NCBI GenBank assembly: GCA_018882785.1
Contig: VERI01000001.1
Location: 1 to 64,000, forward strand
Length of the DNA: 64,000 nt
Source: Burkholderiaceae bacterium
GTDB taxonomy: Bacteria > Pseudomonadota > Gammaproteobacteria > Burkholderiales > Burkholderiaceae_A
Direction of reading: 5' to 3'
The notes under the pieces: model-generated
What the model was told of the DNA's origin: nothing
The model's database searches: none
The model's input: only the letters and a program-made list of their open reading frames with translations
Shown: piece after piece, positions 58,230 to 64,000 of the stretch
Layout: every line of letters begins with the position of its first letter
Numbering within the stretch: position 1 is the first letter of the stretch
Program-made: the position numbers and the translations under genes

Positions 58230-58961
58230 ATGAACTGGGATTGGCAGGTTTTTCTTCAGGACACCGGGGGCGGCCAGACCTACCTCGATTGGATGCTGTC
58301 GGCCTGGGGCTGGACATTGTCCGTGGCCTTTCTGGCGTTGCTGATTGCGTTCGCCTTCGGCGCCTTGGTGGGCACGATCCGAACCCTTCCGAATGATCGG
58401 CTGTCTGCGCGTCTGATGATCGGATTCGGCCATGCATGGGTCGAAATCTTTCGCAATGTTCCGCTGCTGGTGCAGGTCTTTATTTGGTATCACGTGATCC
58501 CGGCTCTAGTGCCGGCCTTTAAGGGCCTGCCCGGGTTCGTGCTCGTGGTCGCGGCGCTGGGACTGTTCACGTCAGCCCGAATCGCAGAGCAGGTCCGGGC
58601 GGGGATCCAGTCGTTGCCCCGGGGTCAGCGGCAGGCTGCAATGGCCATCGGCATGAGCACGGTTCAGACGTATCGTCTCGTGATTCTGCCCATGGCATTT
58701 CGCATCATCATCCCTCCGCTTACATCCGAGTCGATGAATATCATTAAAAACTCCTCGGTAGCCTTTGCGGTATCGGTGGCCGAACTGACGCTTTTTGCGC
58801 TGCAGGCCCAGGAGGAAACCTCGCGGGGGATCGAGGTATACCTTGCGGTGACATCGCTCTATATGGTGTCCGCATTTACAGTGAATCGGCTGATGGCAAT
58901 GGTAGAGCGACGGGTCAGGGTGCCTGGGCTGATCGTGGCCGGGCAGTCGGGAGGCCACTGA
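58230..58961 (+). CDS. gltJ: Glutamate/aspartate ABC permease GltJ
   Basis: The 243-residue inner-membrane protein has the polar amino acid permease signature ARIAEQVRAGIQSLPRGQRQ and about five helices. It pairs with GltK to form the channel. The start lies directly behind the T-run of the upstream hairpin. gltK starts one base after the stop. Confidence 0.92.
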   Translation: MNWDWQVFLQDTGGGQTYLDWMLSAWGWTLSVAFLALLIAFAFGALVGTIRTLPNDRLSARLMIGFGHAWVEIFRNVPLLVQVFIWYHVIPALVPAFKGLPGFVLVVAALGLFTSARIAEQVRAGIQSLPRGQRQAAMAIGMSTVQTYRLVILPMAFRIIIPPLTSESMNIIKNSSVAFAVSVAELTLFALQAQEETSRGIEVYLAVTSLYMVSAFTVNRLMAMVERRVRVPGLIVAGQSGGH

Positions 58962-58962
58962 T

Positions 58963-59628
58963 ATGAATCTCGACCTGAGTTTTTATTCCTGGGAGGTCAT
59001 CAGTCGCTACATCCTGCAGGGATTCTCGTTCAGTATTCAGCTGACCATCATTGCAACGCTCGGAGGCCTTTTTTTCGGGACGCTACTGGCACTGATGCGG
59101 CTGTCTTCGCATCGCTGGCTGCAGCTGCCGGCTGCCGCCTATGTCAACACCATGCGATCGATCCCATTGGTGATGGTGATCCTGTGGTTTTTTCTGTTGA
59201 TTCCGTTCATGATCGGACGGCCAATTGGTGCTGAGCTCTCTGCAACAATCACCTTTATTGCCTTTGAGGCAGCATACTTTTCCGAGATTATGCGTGCGGG
59301 TATTCAGTCTATTCCGCGTGGCCAGGTCTTTGCAGGGCAGGCCCTTGGTATGACCTACAGCCAGAATATGCGTCTGATTGTGCTGCCTCAGGCCTTCCGC
59401 AATATGTTGCCGGTGGTGCTTACCCAGACCATTATTTTGTTTCAGGACACCTCGCTGGTCTATGCAATTGGAGCGTACGATCTGCTGAAGGGTTTCGAAC
59501 TTGCCGGAAAGAACTATGGCCGTCCGATCGAGGCCTATCTGCTGGCAGCAGCAGTCTATTTTGTGATCTGTTTCAGCCTATCGTTGCTGGTGAAACGGCT
59601 GCAGGAAAAAATCGCCATCATTCGTTAG
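58963..59628 (+). CDS. gltK: Glutamate/aspartate ABC permease GltK
   Basis: The 221-residue permease has the matching loop SEIMRAGIQSIPRGQVFAGQ that contacts the ATPase, with about five membrane helices and the ending LLVKRLQEKIAIIR. It is read after a one-base gap from gltJ, so the two are cotranslated. Confidence 0.92.
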   Translation: MNLDLSFYSWEVISRYILQGFSFSIQLTIIATLGGLFFGTLLALMRLSSHRWLQLPAAAYVNTMRSIPLVMVILWFFLLIPFMIGRPIGAELSATITFIAFEAAYFSEIMRAGIQSIPRGQVFAGQALGMTYSQNMRLIVLPQAFRNMLPVVLTQTIILFQDTSLVYAIGAYDLLKGFELAGKNYGRPIEAYLLAAAVYFVICFSLSLLVKRLQEKIAIIR

Positions 59629-59643
59629 AGGCAGGATACACAC

Positions 59644-60378
59644 ATGGCCATGATTCAATTTAAAAATATCAGCAAGTGGTACGGAAGCTTTCAGGTTCTA
59701 ACAGACTGCTCAACGCAGCTACAGAAGGGAGAGGTCGTCGTGGTCTGTGGGCCCTCGGGCTCTGGAAAATCGACGCTGATTAAATGCGCCAATGGCCTGG
59801 AGCCCTTCCAGCAGGGGGAGTTATTGGTCAATGGCGTGTCGGTGGGAGATTCGAACACCAATCTCCCAAAGCTTCGCTCGCAGATTGGAATGGTATTCCA
59901 GCATTTTGAGCTGTTTCCTCACCTCTCGGTCATGCAGAACCTGACCCTTGGCCAGACCCGGGTCCTCGGCAGAAGTCAGGATGAGGCGGATCAAAAAGCC
60001 AAGGCATTATTAGACCGGGTGGGCCTGGCAGTGCATGCGCAGAAATTCCCCGGCCAGCTGTCCGGGGGCCAGCAGCAACGTGTGGCGATTGCCCGAGCGC
60101 TGGCGATGGACCCAATCGCCATGTTGTTTGATGAGCCGACGTCAGCCCTTGATCCTGAGATGGTCAATGAGGTCTTAGACGTGATGGTGGCGCTTGCAAA
60201 AGAGGGTATGACCATGATGGTGGTGACCCACGAGATGGGATTTGCCCGGAAGGTTTCGGACCGAGTCGTTTTTATGGATGCCGGTCGAATTGTCGAGGAC
60301 TGCGCGAAGGAAGAGTTTTTCGGGGCACCCCGTAGTCCACGCGCTCAGGAATTTCTCTCCAAGATTCTGAGCCATTGA
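59644..60378 (+). CDS. gltL: Glutamate/aspartate ABC ATPase GltL
   Basis: The 244-residue ATPase has Walker [19 protein letters not shown], signature [15 protein letters not shown] and Walker [14 protein letters not shown]. It powers uptake through GltJK. AGGA lies six bases before the ATG at 59644; 59650 is an alternative. The dehydrogenase gene starts 17 bases after the stop. Confidence 0.94.
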   Translation: MAMIQFKNISKWYGSFQVLTDCSTQLQKGEVVVVCGPSGSGKSTLIKCANGLEPFQQGELLVNGVSVGDSNTNLPKLRSQIGMVFQHFELFPHLSVMQNLTLGQTRVLGRSQDEADQKAKALLDRVGLAVHAQKFPGQLSGGQQQRVAIARALAMDPIAMLFDEPTSALDPEMVNEVLDVMVALAKEGMTMMVVTHEMGFARKVSDRVVFMDAGRIVEDCAKEEFFGAPRSPRAQEFLSKILSH

Positions 60379-60395
60379 TCGGCGATAATCGTCCG

Positions 60396-61499
60396 ATGTC
60401 AACGTTCTCGATTGCAGTGATTCCCGGTGATGGAATCGGAACTGAGGTCATGCCCGAAGGGGTTCGGGTTCTTGACGAGGCTGGGCGTCGTCTCGGCCTG
60501 ACACTTCGCTTAGATCATTTCGATTTCGCATCCTGCGATTACTATGCCCGTCATGGCGACATGATGCCGGTCGACTGGAAAGACCAAATCGGCGGCCATG
60601 ACGCCTTATTTTTTGGCGCCGTTGGCTGGCCAGCCACTGTTCCCGATCATGTGTCACTCTGGGGATCATTACTTAAGTTTCGTCGTGATTTTGATCAGTA
60701 CGTCAATCTGCGACCAGTCCGGCTGATGCCCGGCGTGCCCTGCCCCTTGGCGGGGCGTCAGCCAGGAGATATTGATTTTTTTGTAGTTCGCGAGAATACC
60801 GAGGGTGAGTATTCATCGGTGGGAGGCATCATGTTTCCCGGCACGGATCGCGAGATTGCGGTTCAAGAGACCATTATGAGCCGAACTGGCACAGACCGAA
60901 TTCTCAAGTTCGCCTTTGAGCTTGCGTCGCGTCGTCCTAAGCGGCATCTCACATCGGCCACGAAATCTAACGGCATTGCGATTACGATGCCTTGGTGGGA
61001 TGGGCGTGTAGCCGAGATGGCGAAGTCCTATCCTGCCGTGAAGTGCGACAAGTATCACATTGATATCTTGACAGCGAATTTTGTACTCCATCCCGATTGG
61101 TTCGATGTGGTGGTGGCCAGTAATCTATTTGGTGACATTCTTTCGGATCTCGGTCCGGCCTGTGCGGGCACCATCGGAATTGCACCCTCTGCAAATCTAA
61201 ATCCTGATCGTCGGTTTCCTTCGCTCTTTGAGCCTGTGCATGGATCAGCGCCGGATATTGCAGGCAAAGGGGTCGCCAATCCGATTGGCCAGATCTGGTC
61301 AGCCGCATTGATGCTGGAATTTCTTGGCTTCCCGCAGGGGCATGACATGATTGTTTCGGCCATTGAGCAGGTTCTGGCATCGGGCCCGAAGACCCGAGAC
61401 CTGGGAGGCCAGGCGAGCACCGTGGACGTAGGCCGTGCCATTGCCCAGACCGTGGCGCAGATGACCATTCCGGCACATCGCCCATCGATGATGCTCTAA
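60396..61499 (+). CDS. Tartrate/D-malate dehydrogenase (TtuC/DmlA family)
   Basis: The 367-residue NAD-dependent beta-decarboxylating dehydrogenase starts MSTFSIAVIPGDGIGTEVMP. ENTEGEYSSVGGIMFPGTDR and the VASNLFGDILSDLGPACAGT block match tartrate dehydrogenase/D-malate dehydrogenase rather than leuB or icd. It converts D-malate to pyruvate or decarboxylates meso-tartrate to D-glycerate. The glycerate kinase downstream favours the second use. The ATG at 60396 fits; the track start at 60375 is in gltL. Confidence 0.87.
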   Translation: MSTFSIAVIPGDGIGTEVMPEGVRVLDEAGRRLGLTLRLDHFDFASCDYYARHGDMMPVDWKDQIGGHDALFFGAVGWPATVPDHVSLWGSLLKFRRDFDQYVNLRPVRLMPGVPCPLAGRQPGDIDFFVVRENTEGEYSSVGGIMFPGTDREIAVQETIMSRTGTDRILKFAFELASRRPKRHLTSATKSNGIAITMPWWDGRVAEMAKSYPAVKCDKYHIDILTANFVLHPDWFDVVVASNLFGDILSDLGPACAGTIGIAPSANLNPDRRFPSLFEPVHGSAPDIAGKGVANPIGQIWSAALMLEFLGFPQGHDMIVSAIEQVLASGPKTRDLGGQASTVDVGRAIAQTVAQMTIPAHRPSMML

Positions 61500-61505
61500 C
61501 CAGCG

Positions 61506-62813
61506 ATGGCGTCATTGAGCCGAGATGAACTGAATGCGCTATTGCGTCGGAGTTTTGATGCGGCAGTAGCGGCTGCTGATCCGATGAAGATTGTTGCTCC
61601 GCATCTGCCGGATGTGCCGCCGCGCGGCCGTACCCTCGTCGTGGGTGCCGGCAAGGCTGCTGCGAGCATGGCCGCGGCAGTAGAGGCGGTCTGGCCCCCT
61701 GAGGCGACACTTTCTGGAATTGTGATTACCCGATACGGCCATGGACTGCCGCTGCAACGTATCCGTTGTATCGAGGCGGGCCATCCGGTGCCCGATCAGG
61801 CCGGAGAGCATGCCGCCCACGAGATTCTGGAGCAGGTCTCTGGATTGTCGGGCGATGATCAGTTGATTGTGTTGATCTCTGGGGGGGGATCGAGCCTGTT
61901 GTCGCTGCCAGCCGATGGCATTCCCATCGCGGATCTAAAGGCATTGACCCAGGCCCTGTTGAAGTCTGGCGCACCGATTACCGATATGAATATCGTGCGC
62001 AAACATCTCTCGAAGATTCAAGGAGGACGACTTGCCCTGGTATCCCAGGCACCCGTGACTGCATTGGTGATTTCGGATGTGGTGGGAGATGATCCCTCGG
62101 CGATCGCCTCTGGCCCATGCACGGCGGATCCCTCCACCTATCAAGATGCTGTTGATGTGCTTCGGCGCTGGGGAGTGACTGCACCCGAGTCGATTGGCCA
62201 TCATCTGCAACAAGGGCTTTTGGGCCGTCATGTAGAGACTCCGAAACCCGGAGATCCGCGACTGTCGCACACAAACACCATCGTTATCGCAACCGCCCGC
62301 GCGAGCCTGCTGGCGGCAGGAGCGGTATTTTCTCAGGCCGGCCTCAGGACGGTCATGCTGGGTGACGCCGTCACCGGAGAGGCCCGGGATGTGGCACAGG
62401 TCATGGCCTCGTGGGCCCGCGAGGCAGCCCTTTATCCATCATCCACCGAACCCCTTCCTGTGGTCCTGGTCTCGGGGGGCGAATGCACCGTCACCGTGAA
62501 GGGCAGCGGCCGCGGCGGTCGATGCGTGGAGTTTTTGCTGGCGTTCGCGCATGCCTGCGATCAACTCGGTATCGCAGATCGTGTTGCAGGGGTGGCTGCT
62601 GATACCGATGGCATTGATGGTGTGAGCCCCCACGCGGGTGGAATTTTTTTACCAGATACCGTCAGCCGGGCGCGCAGCAGGGGTATCTCGCTGCGGCAAT
62701 TGCTGGACAATAACGATGGATTAGGATTGTTTGAACCTTTGCAAGACGTCATTACCACTGGTGCGACGCTGACCAATGTGAATGATTACCGCGCCATTAT
62801 TGTGCTGCCATGA
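61506..62813 (+). CDS. Glycerate 2-kinase (MOFRL/GckA family)
   Basis: The 435-residue protein shows VGAGKAAASMAAAVEAVWPP, VLISGGGSSLLSLPADGI, IVRKHLSKIQGGRLA and the C-terminal MOFRL domain ending LTNVNDYRAIIVLP. It phosphorylates D-glycerate to 2-phosphoglycerate. Homologues beside tartrate genes were once called hydroxypyruvate reductase (TtuD). It overlaps pyrC by four bases. Confidence 0.9.
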   Translation: MASLSRDELNALLRRSFDAAVAAADPMKIVAPHLPDVPPRGRTLVVGAGKAAASMAAAVEAVWPPEATLSGIVITRYGHGLPLQRIRCIEAGHPVPDQAGEHAAHEILEQVSGLSGDDQLIVLISGGGSSLLSLPADGIPIADLKALTQALLKSGAPITDMNIVRKHLSKIQGGRLALVSQAPVTALVISDVVGDDPSAIASGPCTADPSTYQDAVDVLRRWGVTAPESIGHHLQQGLLGRHVETPKPGDPRLSHTNTIVIATARASLLAAGAVFSQAGLRTVMLGDAVTGEARDVAQVMASWAREAALYPSSTEPLPVVLVSGGECTVTVKGSGRGGRCVEFLLAFAHACDQLGIADRVAGVAADTDGIDGVSPHAGGIFLPDTVSRARSRGISLRQLLDNNDGLGLFEPLQDVITTGATLTNVNDYRAIIVLP

Positions 62814-63871
62814 ATCCCGTTGAACTGACCATTACCCGGCCTGATGACTGGCACTTGCATCTTCGTGATGGCGACATGCTTCATGCGGTCTTGCCATTTA
62901 CCGCACGACAGTTTGCCCGTGCGATTGTCATGCCGAATCTGCAGCCTCCCGTGACCACAGTCCAGCAGGCGCAGGCCTATGCTGCCCGGATTGCTGCAGC
63001 ACTTCCCCCGGCGATGGTGGAGCAAGGCTATTCTTTTCAGCCATTGATGACCCTGTATCTCACTGATCAGACCCCTGCTGATGAGATTCATCGTGCTGTC
63101 GATGGCGATGTGGTGCACGCGGTGAAGTTGTACCCTGCGGGGGCAACCACACATTCCGATCGTGGTGTCACCAATCTCGCGCATTGCACCGCCGCTCTCG
63201 AGTCAATGCAGCGGCTCGGACTTCCGCTCTGTATCCATGGTGAGGTCACCGATTCGAATGTGGATGTGTTTGACCGTGAGGCCGTATTTATTGATCAGGT
63301 TCTGATTCCTTTGCGTCATCGCTTTCCGGAACTCAGAATCGTGTTCGAACATATTACGACCCGGCATGCTGCCGATTACGTGCGGGACGCCGATGGATCG
63401 ATAGCGGCAACAATCACTCCCCAGCACCTGCTTTACAACCGGAACTCGATTTTCCGCGGAGGACTGCGGCCACATATGTATTGTCTTCCGGTGTTAAAGC
63501 GTGAAGAGCATCGTCAGGCTCTGGTGGCGGTAGCAACGAGCGGAAGCCCGCGATTTTTTCTGGGTACAGACAGTGCACCGCATGAGCGTACGACAAAAGA
63601 ATCCTCCTGCGGATGTGCGGGCTGTTTCTCCGCACCAGTTGCGCTTGAGTTGTATGCCGAGGCGTTTGAGGCAGTCGGCGCCTTAGATCGGCTAGAGGCG
63701 TTTTCGTCTTTTTATGGGCCAGACTTTTATCGTCTGCCCAGGAACACATCAACGGTCAGGCTGCAGAAGGCCGAGCGTGAGGTTGAGGCGGCGTTTCCTT
63801 GTCCAGGGGGAAGCCTTGTTCCGCTTGCATCCGGTGAACGGCTGGGATGGCGCTTTAGCGGACTCGTCTGA
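62810..63871 (+). CDS. pyrC: Dihydroorotase (E. coli type)
   Basis: The 353-residue zinc amidohydrolase closes the dihydroorotate ring in pyrimidine synthesis. DWHLHLRDGDML has the two metal histidines, VHAVKLYPAGATTHSDRGV the carboxylated lysine, and FLGTDSAPHERTTKES the catalytic Asp. It starts within the glycerate kinase stop (ATGA). The ATP-dependent operon partners of pyrimidine synthesis are absent. Confidence 0.96.
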   Translation: MNPVELTITRPDDWHLHLRDGDMLHAVLPFTARQFARAIVMPNLQPPVTTVQQAQAYAARIAAALPPAMVEQGYSFQPLMTLYLTDQTPADEIHRAVDGDVVHAVKLYPAGATTHSDRGVTNLAHCTAALESMQRLGLPLCIHGEVTDSNVDVFDREAVFIDQVLIPLRHRFPELRIVFEHITTRHAADYVRDADGSIAATITPQHLLYNRNSIFRGGLRPHMYCLPVLKREEHRQALVAVATSGSPRFFLGTDSAPHERTTKESSCGCAGCFSAPVALELYAEAFEAVGALDRLEAFSSFYGPDFYRLPRNTSTVRLQKAEREVEAAFPCPGGSLVPLASGERLGWRFSGLV

Positions 63872-63878
63872 CGGCATC

Positions 63879-64000
63879 GTGGTTGCGCTGGAGAGGCCAC
63901 CGTGGCTGGCGGGACTTGATCCGGAGTGGTGGCATTCGGCTAGAACATTACCTTTTGCGGCGCTTTTAGACTGGCTCAATCAACAGGCCGAAGGCCGCGG
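63879..64000 (+). CDS. DUF3025-like protein, N-terminal part (cut by window end)
   Basis: An open frame continues to the end of the window and reads PPWLAGLDPEWWHSARTLPF then ALLDWLNQQAEGR. This resembles the N-terminus of DUF3025 proteins, which follow pyrC in many Betaproteobacteria; the function is unknown. The start is uncertain: GTG at 63879, or an upstream GTG at 63834 inside pyrC in the same frame. The track shows no plus-strand ORF here because it is incomplete. Confidence 0.55.
   Translation, partial: MVALERPPWLAGLDPEWWHSARTLPFAALLDWLNQQAEGR

Overview
The window is a stretch of chromosome from a betaproteobacterium, most likely in the order Burkholderiales. The evidence is gene order and protein type: the tuf/S10/spc/alpha ribosomal cluster with secY-infA-rpmJ-rpsM; the uvrA/MFS/ssb block; the fmdB-DUF502-aspS-(membrane)-nudB-clsB block; and mrcA/aroK-aroB followed by gltBD. 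The DNA is moderately GC-rich throughout (judged by eye, not counted). I see no rRNA, tRNA, CRISPR, prophage or complete insertion sequence, and coding density is very high, with many 1-20 bp gene overlaps. I cannot name the species.

Layout. Bases 1-14,658 hold the end of tuf and the complete set of S10, spc and alpha operon genes (rpsJ to rplQ). Two long spacers (before rplC and before rplN) carry near-identical promoters and structured leaders. A third spacer precedes a GTG-start rpsD. After a clear terminator come an RND efflux pump (adaptor, inner-membrane pump, outer-membrane lipoprotein; 14.7-20.6 kb) and, on the other strand, hemB and engB. The hemB/engB gap contains a strong candidate for an unannotated small RNA. 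Bases 22.4-28.2 kb form a periplasmic redox block: a dihaem cytochrome c, the System II cytochrome c synthase pair ResB/CcsA, and the methionine sulfoxide reductase MsrP with its haem partner MsrQ. Next come lysA with the tiny lipoprotein gene lptM (too short for the ORF track), the frataxin gene cyaY, the penicillin-binding protein gene mrcA, and aroK-aroB.

Between aroB and gltB, where many Burkholderiales carry dgt, there is a RAYT-type transposase gene whose HUH motif has lost one histidine. Between mrcA and aroK, where many relatives carry pilMNOPQ, only 34 bp remain. From 34.8 kb, gltB-gltD run into a coupled aminotransferase gene and an exonuclease/GIY-YIG nuclease fusion, followed by a KTSC-domain gene and a histidine phosphatase, with uvrA convergent. 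From 47.3 kb come an MFS transporter, ssb, then fmdB-DUF502-aspS behind a probable attenuator, an unrecognised membrane protein, nudB, clsB, a DUF429 gene and an Atm1-type ABC exporter. The right end has a glutamate/aspartate-type ABC importer (gltI-[attenuator]-gltJKL). It runs into a tartrate/D-malate dehydrogenase and a glycerate 2-kinase that together could feed dicarboxylic hydroxyacids into glycolysis, then pyrC and the start of a DUF3025-like gene.

The most interesting signals are in RNA and regulation rather than in proteins: the candidate sRNA with an anti-Shine-Dalgarno loop at 21,655-21,748; a repeated promoter architecture (TANAAT, four bases, GGCTTTyC) at rplC, rplN and fmdB; a perfect 20-bp palindrome at the rplC transcript start; attenuator-like hairpins before fmdB and gltJ; and several genes whose -10 box sits 6-8 bases before the ATG, suggesting leaderless mRNAs. 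All structures were found by eye. No folding, database search or codon statistics were run.
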